A program made the position numbers and the translations under genes. The notes under the pieces are model-generated. The model saw only the letters and a program-made list of their open reading frames with translations. It had not been told where the DNA came from and did not search any database. Positions 37,001-48,900 of a DNA stretch of 64,000 bases are shown here, piece by piece. Each line of letters starts with the position of its first letter. Within the stretch, counting starts at the first letter, position 1. The DNA comes from Echinarachnius parma. Its lineage: Eukaryota > Echinodermata > Echinoidea > Clypeasteroida > Echinarachniidae. The DNA is taken from positions 56,194 to 120,193 of the forward strand of contig JBAMJV010008290.1 of the NCBI GenBank assembly GCA_037951105.1. Reading direction: 5' to 3'.

Positions 37001-40000
37001 ATTTTCATAATCCGATCTTATCTTATGAACATTTTCCTTTCATTATACCATACATGTGTGCTGAATTTCATGTCCGCGGCGTACGTGGTTATTGAGTATT
37101 TATGCTTGATTTATTTGACCTTTAACGGTAAATATGACAATGAAATATGCATTTTCGCGATTTGGTGTTAACTTATGAAATGATGGGTTTGAAAATCCCT
37201 ATCTACATGCGAAATCTTAAATTGATAGCATAATTCCTTCAGCAGTTATATGTCGATAAGATACGTTTTGGCTAACCCTCAATTTGTAACAGATTTGGAC
37301 TCTCATTTCCAATCAAACAATTCATCAGGATCCATTGAACAAAACTAAATGGTGTGAATAGATTGCGAATAGAGCAGAACATCAGCTACGATATATCAAA
37401 ATTTGGGAGTACATTGATGGAGAATAAGTGAGATATGGTCAAAAGTACACTTTGGTCGATTTCAACATTGATTGAAATTGAGTAAAATTCGCATTTTCAA
37501 CTTTAACCGTCAATACGATGACTTTATAACATTTACTCGGCATAAATGAGGTATGAATTCGTATCTACAACTCATAATCTATCCGAATATTAAACAAAAA
37601 TTGGGTGTTTGTGGACTTTTTAAAAAGTTATGGCCGAATAAAAAAAGTATGTTTTTACCATATTTTGCCAATTTGCGTGCGCGCGTAATTTTGACTTTGA
37701 CGCGCGTGTACTCCGTTATTATGAGTCAACAATGACTCAAATTGATAGGGTGTGTTGAGGGGATCTATAAGGAATGCAAAACATGTGAAAAAACGACAAT
37801 TTTCCTATTCATTCGCGTTACGCGCGCAAATACGCGCGCGCCGACGCGCACGCGCGGAATTTTTTGAAACGCTTAAAATTGTCTGAAACATATAGTAAAT
37901 TACTCGGGTTGGGGTTTTGAACATTTTAATTTTTTTTTTTCACTTGACGGACGCGTATGCGCGCGTCTCTGAGTGTAAGCGCACGCGCATGAGCTTAATA
38001 TATGACGATTGAACTGATTGATATTGATGCGAAATTTGAAGTGAAATTAATGATGCATGACTGAGTTATGATGATTATTGAAATTTGACAAAATGGCGTC
38101 CTGATGACGTCACAGTGATCTGACGAGATTAAAATGATTACGTTGCACTAAGTCAGATGATGATCTATCATCATGTGAAGTTTCATGATGATTGATTCAT
38201 TTGATCTTGAGATATGCGACGAACAAAATCGGAAGAATAATAATAATAATAAACTAGATGTTGAATTCGTCACGTTTGACGAATTAAAGGTTATACATAT
38301 CGAAATTACCATATGATGATTATTGACTTTTCAACGCGTAATTATGATGATGTCATAACATTTACTTGGCATAAATGAATGACACCAAATGGGGTAACAA
38401 TATTCATTCATAACACAAAAGGGGAGGGGGCAGCTCTTTAATTGACCAAAATGACTGTAAAATGGCTCTGTACTTGACGTCTTATTTTGACCATGTCACA
38501 CCTTTCCATGGGCCGATTTTTGCCAGGTTTTCAGTATGTTAAAGCTGAGTTTCTGCTACACAATCATTTTTTCGATTTTATTTCACGATTTGAGCAGGGG
38601 AACAGGTCGTAATTGAAGGTTGAACTTTTTTTTTCTTTATCGTGCACTATGATGAATTTACAAAATCTGATTGGCCAATGTTAAAATTGTAACAATATGT
38701 GCAACTCATACTCTTTCAGAATATGAAAAAATATTTGTATATATCCATGTATCAAAGAAGTTGTGACCGTTAAGAGAAATGCATGTTTGACCAGATTTAG
38801 CCAATTTTCACACTCTTTGCGCGATTTCAACTTTAACCGGTAAATTCGATGACTTTAGAAGATTTACTCGGCATAAAGCAAGTATGAATTCGTATCTACA
38901 ACTCATAATCTATCCAAATATTGAAATAAAATTGGGTTTTTGTCCACTTTTGAAAAAGTTATGGCCGAATTAAAAAAGGATGTTTTTACCATATTTTGCC
39001 AATTATTTGTTTTGAACTGTTCGCCGTTAGATGTTAGATGGCGCTATACAGACTTAGCCAATTTTCACACTCGTGCGCCAATTAAATTTCAACGGTCAAT
39101 ATGATGACTTTGTAACATTTACTGGGCATAAATGAGGTATGAATTCGCATCTACAACTCATAATCTTTCCGGATATTCAAAGAAATTTGGGAGTTTGTGG
39201 ACTTTTTAAAAAGTTATGGCCGATAAGAGACCAGACTTGGGAAATTTTCACACTCGTGCGCTATTTAATTTTTAACCGTCAATATGATGACTTTATAACA
39301 TTTACTCGGCATAAATGAGGTATGAATTCATATCTACAACTCATAATCTATCCGAATATTAAAAGAAAGTTGGGTTTTTGTGGACTTTTTACAAAGTTAT
39401 GCCCGAATAAAAAAATGGTTGTTTTTTTAGCATTTTCAGATTTTAAGATCCTTAGACGGGCGCGTACGCGCTTGTTACGTAGCGCATGCGCATGCGCATA
39501 ATCGGAAAAGTTGCCACTTGGCCTGATAATTGTTGGTGCCAAATTTAAAGGGAAATAGAAGATGCATGACTGAGATACATCCATGAATGAAATTTCACAA
39601 AATGGCGTCCTGATGACGTCACGAATAGTTGGCGGCACCCAAAAGTTTGGCAGTTCTAAGTTAGACCAAGATCTATCATCTGGCCAAGTTTCAGGACAAT
39701 AGTTGCACCCGTTATTGAGGTATCCGACGAACAAAATCCTTGTTTTCGTGTCTCTATGCATTGGCATACAGACACAAAAACAATACTAGATGTTGAATTC
39801 GTCACTTTTGACGAATTAAGGTTATACATATCGACTTATTATGATAAAAGGATGATTCCAAAAATAACTACTCAATCATCTTATCAATAATAATAGATCC
39901 CCTCCCCCTGAAAAGGAAAGAAAAAAGAATACAAAACAAAGTAAAACAAACCAAGATTGCCTTGGATTCGAACCCACGACCCTTTGATCTTGTGTCACAA

Positions 40001-40655
40001 ATTATACCGCGAGACCAACATTAGATCTCTTAACGAAAATGGGAAATCGGGAAAGATACATCAGTGATTGCACACTGCATTTGTCATTGTAACAGTGAAT
40101 TATTTGACCTTTGAACCTAATTTACATATCCTTAATGCCATTTTCATAATCCGATCTTATCTTATGAACATTTTCCTTTCATTATACCATACATGTGTGC
40201 TGAATTTCATGTCCGCGGCGTACGTGGTTATTGAGTATTCATGCTTGATTTATTTGACCTTTAACGGTAAATATGACAATGAAATATGCATTTTCGCGAT
40301 TTGGTGTTAACTTATGAAATGATGGGCTTGAAAATCCCTATCTACATGCGAAATCTCAAATTGATAGCATAATTTCTTCAGCAGTTATAGGTCGATAACA
40401 TACGTTTTGGCTAAACCTCAATTTTTATCAGATTTTGACTCTTATTTACAATCAAACAATTCATCAGGATCCAGTTAACATAACAAATTGTTGTGAAAAG
40501 ATTGCGAAAAGAGCAGGACATCAGCTACGATATATCAAAATTTGGGAGTACATTGATGGAGAATAAGTGAGATATGGTCAAAAGTACACTGTGATCGATT
40601 TCAACATTGATTGAAATTGAGTAAAATTCGCATTTTCAACTTTAACCGTCAATAC
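31058..40655. repeat. 9598-bp higher-order repeat, copy 3
   Basis: Third period, with landmarks 19196 bp downstream of copy 1: tRNA-like segments at about 31966, 35102, 36821 and 39959, the hairpin pair at 36561-36639, and the same three C-run lengths. No difference from copies 1 and 2 was seen where compared. Confidence 0.93.
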
Positions 40656-41397
40656 GATGACTTTATAACATTTACTCGGCATAAATGAGGTATGAGTTCG
40701 TATCTACAACTCATAATCTATCCGAATATTAAAAGAAAATTGGATGTTTATGGACTTTAAAAAAAGTTATGGCCGAATAAAAACAACGATGTTTTTACCA
40801 TATTTTGCCAATTTGCGTGCGCGCGTAATTTTAACTTTGACGCGCGCGTACTCCGTCATTATGAGTCAACAATGACTCAAATTGATAGGGTGTGTTGAGG
40901 GATCTATAAGGAATGCAAAACATGTGAAAAAACGATAATTTTCCTATTCATTCGCGTTACGCGCGCAAATACGCGCGCGCCGACGCGCACGCGCGGAATT
41001 TTTTGAAACGCTTAAAATTGTCTGAAACATATAGTAAATTACTCGGGTTGGGGTTTTGAACATTTTAATTTTTTTTTTTCACTTGACGGACGCGTATGCG
41101 CGCGTCTCTGAGTGTAAGCGCACGCGCATGAGCTTAAAATATGACGATTGAACTGATTGATATTGATGCGAAATTTGAAGTGAAATTAATGATGCATGAC
41201 TGAGTTATGATGATTATTGAAATTTGACAAAATGGCGTCCTGATGACGTCACAGTGATCTGACGAGATTAAAATGATTACGTTGCACTAAGTCAGATGAT
41301 GATCTATCATCATGTGAAGTTTCATGATGATTGATTCATTTGATCTTGAGATATGCGACGAACAAAATCGGAAGAATAATAATAATAATAATAAATA
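40656..41397. repeat. Partial fourth copy (161 bp) and flanking a module
   Basis: Identity to the array continues to 40816. At 40817 the sequence switches to a different a-module type ('gcgtgcgcgc' in place of 'gcttgtgcgc'). The rest of this module resembles the one at 18.36-19.05 kb and ends in an (aat)n stretch that leads into the hairpin array. Confidence 0.85.
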
Positions 41398-41690
41398 ATA
41401 AAAATCTTGACGAAATCAATAGGTTATACATATGTATATGTATAACCTAATAATAAAAATCTTGACGAAATCAATAGGTTATACATATGTATATGTATAA
41501 CCTAATAATAATAAAAATCTTGACGAAATCAATAGGTTATACATATGTATATGTATAACCTAAAAATAATAATAAAAATTCGAACAAAATCAATAGGTTA
41601 TACATATGATATATGTATAACCTAATAATAAAAATTCGAACAAAATCAATAGGTTATACATATGATATATGTATAACCTAATGATGATAC
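41398..41690. repeat. Five-unit hairpin array at the right end of the block
   Basis: Hairpins lie at 41420-41449, 41475-41504, 41533-41562, 41594-41624 and 41650-41680, with period 55-61 bp. The first three have flank 'cttgacgaaatc' and loop TGTA. The last two have flank 'ttcgaacaaaatc' and arms lengthened to 14 bp around GAT. After the last hairpin the satellite family stops and AT-rich single-copy-looking sequence begins. Confidence 0.92.
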
Positions 41691-42043
41691 TAATTATATG
41701 ATAATTATTATTATAATCAGGATAATAATAACTATACAACAGTTATGTTAATTTAAGAGATAATATGTTTTCATACGCAATAAAGAATAATTATAAAAGT
41801 GATTATGAAATAAATTGTTATACACGTATATTTAATTAAATTTCAATTTAATTCATTAGTTTTCATTTTAAATCAAAACAATTGTTATATATATATACGC
41901 AAATATACACCAATATTAATGACAATATTCTATTTTTGTTATATTAATGTATAAAACGGTAATCATTACTTTAACAAAAAGCACTGTGGGATATCACGTC
42001 CGTCAAGCAGGTCTTTCAAAAGATGTGTTCAAATGTGAGTTAC
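41691..42043. other. AT-rich intronic-type sequence
   Basis: No exon, RNA gene or clear repeat beyond short AT runs. It lies directly downstream (minus strand) of the EGF exon at 42044-42226, whose donor GTAACT starts at 42043. Confidence 0.5.
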
Positions 42044-42226
42044 CTGAAAACTGGCATTCGTCCCCAGAAAAGCCACTAGTACACGCGCAATCATAGTCTG
42101 AATCCCCTCGTGGAACACAGTTGGCTCCATTCATACAGGGATTCGAGGAACATGCGCCCGTTGCGTTCATTTGTGGAGTTGTAGGAATGGAGGTAGTATT
42201 TGGTGCGCGAGCATGTCTGGATAAAA
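42044..42226 (-). CDS. EGF-like exon with Thr/Ser/Pro-rich linker
   Basis: An exon of 183 bp (61 codons), phase 1 at both ends. The chosen acceptor is 'tgtacag' ending at 42227, preceded by a pyrimidine-rich tract; the donor GTAACT starts at 42043. It encodes a linker rich in Thr, Ser and Pro (NTTSIPTTP, with N-glycosylation sequons NTT and NAT), then one EGF domain with the pattern ACSSNPCMNGANC ... DCAC ... ECQ. It lacks the D-x-D/E before the first cysteine and the C-x-D/N hydroxylation site, so it is probably not calcium-binding, unlike the exons at 3-5 kb. An alternative acceptor at 42217 would change the phase. It is likely part of the same extracellular protein as the left EGF exons, by strand, phase and domain type. 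Confidence 0.8.
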
Positions 42227-42367
42227 CTGTACAAATGTGTGAAAACAGAAAATTAGTTGTTAATATCATTTCAGTTGATTGCACAATGTCCCGATGTCTG
42301 CACATGTTTGTGCGCGGCGTGCAGTAACGTGAACATTTTCCCGTATGCCCATGGCAAGGACTACAAT
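42227..42367 (-). other. Possible upstream exon or exon extension, cysteine-rich
   Basis: The reading frame stays open upstream of the EGF exon to 42367. There a second good acceptor ('tttttcttgttcag') would start a phase-1 exon beginning D-C-S-P-C-H-G-H-T-G-K-C. If spliced straight through, the exon would be 324 bp. The middle of the stretch looks like an intron 3' end, so a short exon with a weak donor near 42330 is the alternative. Cysteine spacing suggests part of an EGF-like domain, but I cannot prove that it is coding. Confidence 0.3.
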
Positions 42368-43003
42368 CTGAACAAGAAAAACGAATAAATTACGATGATT
42401 CTCGGTGTATACAACAATATCAATGTTTAATATGCTTCTGATACATGCAAATGATAATTGTCAGATTTGATTTTTTTTTTTTTTTGGTACGTGCGCGCCG
42501 GCTTGGTACGAACAGTCACGTCACGTTCACGTTCAGGTCACGTGAAGGTTTTGTACCTTTTGTGAAACAGGTCACCCAAATCTACGAAGTGTCACGTTCA
42601 GGTTCTGTACCTTTTGTGAAACAGGTAACCCAAATCTACGAAGTGTTGGGTTACGTGACCCAACAGTTTGTAGATATACTATATGCAATTCATGAAAGCT
42701 CACGTAAATTTGCGCTTGCGTAAAACAAATTAATGTAAATTGTCGTTGAGAAGAGACTAATTCTCGGTAAATTTAATCGTGAACGAACCCGTCCTACCTG
42801 CCTGAGCTACTTGCCTGAGCTACCTGCCTGAGCAAGAGTTGCAGATTTGCAGCTTGTGTTCCTTACAAGATCAGGGGGATGAATTTCATTATGTCTTAGT
42901 GTGCCCTGCATTTCAGAATGATCGGAAGCAGCTAGTTAAAGGTCATTATTTTAAGAGGCCAAATATATATAAGATGTACCAGTTATTTAATGTTAGAAAT
43001 ATT

Positions 43004-43394
43004 CCCGGGGGGGGGGGGGGTACTCAGATTATAGTCGGACGGGGGTGTGCGGCTGAGACCTCCAAACCCATACCCACATCTAAGGGTCCTTTTGCGAAAA
43101 ATGGACCCATGTCTAAGGATTTTTTTTTTCGCCTGCGGCAGATGTTTTGGGTGTATTTCCCGCGAATTTTGTGGTTTTAAGTTAGCGAGCGTAGCGAGCT
43201 TGAAAAATTTGGCAATTTCACATCGGCAAATCCCAAAATCCCGTATAAAAAAGGGGAAATATGAAAAAAGGGACCCATGTCTAAGGATTTTTTTGATGAA
43301 AAGGGGACCCATGTCTAAGGATCTTTCTTGAAAAAGTCACCCTTCCCAGCGGCACATCCCCGTATACCCAATATACGTGAGTACCCCCCCGGGG
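43004..43394. mobile_element. Small G-rich-ended inverted-repeat element inside the LINE
   Basis: A 391-bp element. The left end is CCC, a long G-run and TACTCA; the right end is its inverse, GAGTAC, a C-run and GGGG. It is flanked by a 7-bp direct repeat AAATATT (42997-43003 and 43395-43401). Removing the element and one repeat keeps the LINE reading frame open, which supports the boundaries. Inside are repeated 'gacccatgtctaaggat' motifs. No transposase is present. I do not recognise the family. Confidence 0.7.
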
Positions 43395-43570
43395 AAATAT
43401 TAAACAGTTAAAAAATGTATCAAAGTTTTGTAGTATTAATATGGCTAAGTTTTCTTAGTGTGTGCTAGTTAAAAGTTGTTGCCAAAGATTTTGTTTGTTT
43501 TGTATCATGTTTATACTTGATATATGTATATTCTCCCATGCCCCCGTGAGGGGCCGTTATTGAGAATAAA

Positions 43571-43616
43571 ATTCATTGTCATTGTCATTGTCATTGTCAT
43601 TGTCATTGTCATTGTC
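43571..43616 (+). repeat. (CATTGT)n tail of the LINE
   Basis: Seven tandem copies of the hexamer attgtc/cattgt follow 'aataaaattc'. This is a typical microsatellite-like 3' terminus of a non-LTR element, made during target-primed reverse transcription. Confidence 0.8.
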
Positions 43617-43803
43617 ACCTATACTGTAATATACAATTATAGGCGTACACAGGCCTGGGGGCTGGGGGATGGACATCCCCTACCCCCATCCCCTTACAGA
43701 AATGTCTTGGTCTCGGCCTCGAAATTTGGGACCGGTCCTGGTCTCGTCCTCGGCTGCGGTCATTTTCTACGGACACCCCCTACCCACACTCCCCCCGCTT
43801 TAA

Positions 43804-44809
43804 TATACTCCGCAAAAAAAGAAACTGGACACTTGTACAAGTTGAATTATTTCATATTAATGTACGATAAAGTGTAGATTATCATATATCGAATTAAAGG
43901 GAATTTAGTCCTCTGCATGCAGGGTATAAATTAAAGGTGTAATCGTTCATGCATGAAATGCCATGGTCAATTAACAATAGCAAGGTCTGTTTTCAAAAAT
44001 AGCAAAAACAATGGAGGACTACAACATTCGACTGAAATTATCAGGATGATAGTAAGCGTTTCACTTAAAACAAGATGTGCCGGGCAAGTAAATTATGACA
44101 TTATTTAACTTTATTGTTATGAACAATCACTGAAAAAACAAATTCGTCAATAAAACAGGGCCAGGTTATGAGAGCATCATCATACTGGTCTGTATTAGAG
44201 TCATGAGGCTTGTCTGTTTAAGTGTGTCCCCTGCAATTTTAACCAAAGTTACCTAGAGAAATGTCATGTTAAAGACTGCCCAACTGTTTGACCAATGGTG
44301 ACATCAGGTTTTGAAGATCTGTGGAGTACTGTATAATTCTTGAACAGAATTTATACAATTTTCCATGCTGAAATAAGGGCACAAAGTGTGGTTTCGACTA
44401 ATAAACCTTTGCCATGGAATTCCCTATTTTGTTACTTTTGGATGAAAATAAAACCTATAACGTTCACAATTTGTCTTCATTGATACTTTTTATTGAGATG
44501 AAGATAGAAAAGTTCACATTTGTGTTGAAAATTTATGCCATGTCATGAATATAGCGTTTTAGATTTTGCTTATCAACATTTATATGGTTGAGTGGATGTT
44601 CCATTTTTCCTATTTTTGAAAACAGACCTTGCTGTGGTTAACTGACCGTGACAAGTCATGCATGAATGATTTCATTTAGATTGTATGCCAATATTGAAGA
44701 GGGTTGTTTTATCTTTAATTTGATATACAATATCATATATTTTATCGTAAATGAATATGAAATATTTGGTCTTATACAAGTGTCCAGTTTCTTTTTTTGC
44801 GGAGTATAC
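43804..44809. mobile_element. 1-kb non-autonomous transposon with about 200-bp inverted ends
   Basis: The ends read TATACTCCGCAAAAAAAG on the left and its complement on the right (44792-44809). Inverted homology continues inward for about 200 bp with divergence, through 'gaaactggacacttgta', 'catgcatga' and 'agcaaggtctgttttcaaaaata'. The middle encodes nothing. TA at both ends would fit a TA-targeting (Tc1/mariner-like) element. Flanks on both sides are C-rich 'ggcgtac(a/c)cagg' repeats, probably an older repeat that it entered. Confidence 0.65.
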
Positions 44810-45099
44810 TTCAATTTGTCTGACGAAATATTCCCCCCCCCCCCTACACCCACCCCTTGAAAAAATCCTGGGTACGCCACTGCCTACAAGTAGTAGTTCG
44901 AATGTCAAATACATTAATTGATTTATTTAATATTGATTGGTTGGTGTGATTGTTTCATTATAATGATTGACTGATTAATTGATTGTTTATTAGATTAAAT
45001 GACTGACTTATAGATTGACTCGATTCAATAACCATAAATAAACACTATTAATCAAATCATTGTTTTATTACTTTTAAACTCATTGATCACTGCTGGCTG

Positions 45100-45140
45100 T
45101 CACTCACTCACTCACTCACTCACTCACTCACTCACTCACT
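45100..45140. repeat. (CACT)n microsatellite
   Basis: Ten uninterrupted copies of the tetranucleotide CACT. Confidence 0.95.
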
Positions 45141-45926
45141 TTCACAGGCATGCACAAGGGCCAGTACGCGCAGACGTCGAGCACGGGAACTTCAGGCGTA
45201 TGCGAACTGAATTGTCCGCTGCGTGTAGCAATTCAGCTGGAAATCAACATTTGCCAAAATCCACGCACGACACGTCTTTAGAAATACTCCAATAACAACA
45301 CAAATAATGCAAGTGGTATGGTTGTACATTACCTAAATGACAGAACTGCATATTATCGTCTCAAATTACTCTGAATTATGCACGTACATATTATAAACAA
45401 AATGAATGAAAAGATTTGATAAGGGGGTATCGGCATTTTCGTCGACATTTTTAAATCTCTTTGTGCGTGTATGTCTAGTCTTAGTAACAAGCGTTTGCAA
45501 TTTAAAAAATCTTGATTAAACGCTCACGTCACGATTTGGTTAACGCGACACTTCGAGTTTTACCGGCATGGAAAACGACAAATTGTTGGGTCACTTTACC
45601 CTACACTTCGTAGATTTGGGTGACCTGTTTCACAAAAGGTACATAACCGTTCACGTGACGTGATACGTGAACGTGACGTGACTGTTCGTACCAAGCCGTG
45701 CGCGCCTGGTGGCTGCCCGCCGACAGAGCTCTTAATTTTGTTGTGTTTTTTGCTATTACTGATTTTCTATTGATTGTGATTTGTACACTATCCATGATGT
45801 CTGTCTTCAAGCACTGGTAGGACAAATTTTGGAGAGTTTTTATATTGTACTTTTTGTGTATTTAGAGTTGACTTATTTTCACTTGCTATACTGTATACAG
45901 TACATGCAGGTACAGCCATTTTATTT

Positions 45927-48900
45927 TTGCCTATTGGCTATACTGTACATGATTTTGTGTGGTTCACTCTCACTGACACAATGATGCCATTGAAATTGCA
46001 TTTCTTTGTATTTGTTGTGCTTCTTTTGTGTAGTAGCACTCAGCTATCACATACTTATAGTTGTATGGGAGCTAACTACTTTCAACAGTTCAATTCTCGT
46101 GTTTCTGTACAATCAAAGGGAAAGTACACTGGTGGTCCCATACTGTACTATTCCAACTCTGTATCATCTTATCGAGTCAAATTGCTTATCTGTGGGGACA
46201 TTAATCCAAATCCAGGCCCTTCTAGTGATGACTCTGCCACGACCTCGGATATTCATAGGTTTCGATATACTAGTGAATTTCTTCACTCATTCAATTCTAG
46301 CAATAATTCTGAAAAATGGCGCGAGGAAAACATTGTGGCCTGGTGGAGGATTTTGTCCCTAGGTATCGGGCGAGGGCCAAAGACACATCGGGGTAAGAGG
46401 GGTGGCCGTGGGGGATTCAGAGATCATCTTAGATTATGTACAATCAATGCACGCTCCCTTCGCAATAAATTAACAATTTTTCAAGATTTTGTTACCGATA
46501 ACAAATGTGATATAGTTGCTGTTAGTGAGACATGGCTGTCTGCATCGGATGATGCTGCCATCGCAGACCTCACTCCCCCTGGTTTTGCTTTTCTGCACCA
46601 CCCCAGAGCCTCCAGACGTGGAGGAGGTGTCGGGTTCTTGTACAGGGACAACTTATCTGTAGTTCTTAATCAATCAGTTAACTACACAAGTTTTGAATCT
46701 ATGTCTGCCGTGGTCTCTAATAGCACATCCAGTCTCGAGATCTTAGTCATTTATAGACCACCAGGTTATCAATCTTTTTCACTGTTCATCAATGAATTTT
46801 CAGATCTGTTAGATGATAAATTGTATAAATTATCTCCCCTTGTTATCACAGGAGATCTTAATATACATTTAGACAATCTCTCATCCCAACATACCCAAAG
46901 GTTCAATGACCTTGTTAACGGCCATGGACTTTGCCAGTTGGTGACCACGCCTACGCACGATCATGGCCATATCCTTGATGTCATTCTAGTCCGAGACTCC
47001 GACAGGCTGTCGTTTTCTCACCTACGTGTCATACCCGGTATATCTGACCACTCTGCCGTCACCTGTTTACTCCGGTTCGACAAGCCTAAACGGAAAGATG
47101 CCACTTTCACATCTCGTAATATAAAGGGCATCAACATGGTTGACTTTGCCAAAGATGTTACTAGCAGTAGCATCATGTCTTCACCAACAGAGAGTATCGA
47201 CGATGCTGTCAGCCGCTACAACTCAGAACTCAACAGGTTACTGGACTTTCACGCACCAGCCAAGACTCGAAAAGTGAGATCCCATCAGGATAGTCCTTGG
47301 TATAACTCTGACATCTCTAAAGCGAAGCAGGAGCGGCGGAGACTTGAGAGGAAATGGCGCAACTACGGGAAGCTCCAGATAGACCGAGAGATGTTTTGTG
47401 CTCAAAGGGACCGGGTGAACTACCTTGTGTCCAAGGCTAAACGTTCGTATCACACCAGACTCATAGAAGACTGTGGAGATGATTACAAGAAACTCTTCAA
47501 TGTCGCCAATCGACTCCTGAACCGCAAACAGTCCTCTCCATTGCCTACACATGCTGATGACAGTTCCATGGCCGAAACATTTATTCAGTTCTTCCATTTA
47601 AAAGTTCAAAAAATTAGAGATAGTCTTAATCCAAATGTTGCACCACTCGAATCCGTCACCTCTTCTAAATTGGAGACTTTCCAACATTCTACCGCAGATG
47701 AAATTTTTTCTCTTCTTTGTAAACTGCCTCCTAAATCTTGTCCATTGGATCCAGTTCCTACCATCTTGTTGAAAGATTGCGCATTCACATTTGCCCCAAT
47801 TATTTCTCAAATTGTTAATCTCAGTATAGATCAAGCTACTGTGCCCTCAGTTTTAAAAACAGCCCTTATTCGCCCATTATTGAAAAAACCCTCTTTGGAT
47901 CATGAATGCTTGAAAAATTATCGTCCTGTTTGTAATCTCCCATTTTTGTTTAAGATTTTGGAGAGAGTCGTGTTCTCTAGACTCTCAGATTATTTGTTAG
48001 AATATAATTTATTTGACCCTTCACAGTCAGCTTATCGTCCACACCATAGTGTTGAGACTTTACTCATTAATGTTTCTAGTTTTATTTTACAGGAAATGGA
48101 TTCTGGATCCGTCACGGCCATGGTTCTTTTAGATCTGTCTTCGGCCTTCGACACTGTAGACCATGACATACTTGTCAATACACTCGAAAGTCTGGGTATC
48201 CAGGGCCAGGCTCTTGAATGGTTTAAATCATATCTTTCATGCCATACACAGTCTGTCATTTTGAATGGTTTCACATCCTCCTCCAGGCCACTAGGCTGTG
48301 GAGTACCCCAAGGCTCTGTGGGCGGGCCCACCCTATTTTTAATTTATTTAACTGGTCTCCAAAAGATTTTTCAACGTCATTCTGTTCATTATCATTTATA
48401 TGCAGATGACATTCAAATTTTTGTCTCTTTTTCTCCACATCAAATTAAAGCTTCCCAAACCTTGCGCAATCTAGAACATTGCATAGCTGATATTGATGCT
48501 TGGATGAAGTCAAATTCCTTGCAGTTAAACCGCAGCAAATGCGAATTCATGCTTTTTGGTTCAAAATTACAATTGAGCAAATTAGATATAGTTTCTATTT
48601 CTATTTCTGGTAATGACATTCCTTTGTCAAGCGCATGTCGCAATCTTGGCGTTATGCTTGATTCCCAAATGTCTATGTCTAACCAAATCACCAGCATGTG
48701 CAAATCAGTTCGCTATCAATTGCGGAATATTGGCTTCATCCGAAAATATCTCACTCGTTCTGCAACAGAGAAACTTGTTCACTCCCTCGTTTCTTCACGC
48801 CTTGATTTTGGTAACGGCCTACTCTATAATATACCAAATTCACAAATTGCCAAATTACAAAAGCTACAAAATGCAGCTGCACGCATTGTTTCTCTGTCAA

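Larger units (their letters stand above)
42815..43616 (+). mobile_element. 3' end of a non-LTR retrotransposon
   Basis: Codons from about 42836 read a C-terminal LINE motif C-S-L-C ... G-D-E-F-H-Y-V-L-V-C-P. This is the Cys-Cys-His-Cys knuckle found after the reverse transcriptase domain in many non-LTR elements. The frame is broken at 43004 by a small inserted element and resumes after 43401, then stops at about 43456. A short 3' UTR ends with 'gagaataaaattcattgtc' and a hexamer tail. The whole 5' part is missing, as expected for a truncated insertion. Confidence 0.75.
42491..45707. mobile_element. Composite region bounded by 130-180 bp inverted repeats
   Basis: Left arm 42491-42670 and right arm 45581-45707 are reverse complements. 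Shared landmarks are 'ggcttggtacgaacag', 'cacgtcacgttcacg', 'ttttgtgaaacaggt' and 'acccaaatctacgaagtg'. The left arm has a second tandem copy of about 58 bp (42531-42650). The region between holds the LINE 3' end and the 1-kb inverted-repeat element. This may be an old DNA transposon with nested insertions, or two inverted copies of one small repeat. Confidence 0.5.

Noticed and set aside
41398-41690. CRISPR-like array
   Set aside because: Repeats are long hairpins with AT-rich, nearly identical spacers, in eukaryotic DNA with no cas genes.
42839-43331. Open frames crossing the G-rich element
   Set aside because: The frame is a chance fusion of the LINE C-terminus with inserted non-coding DNA.
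47238-47597. Minus-strand open frames inside the LINE
   Set aside because: They are shadows of the reverse transcriptase frame on the opposite strand.
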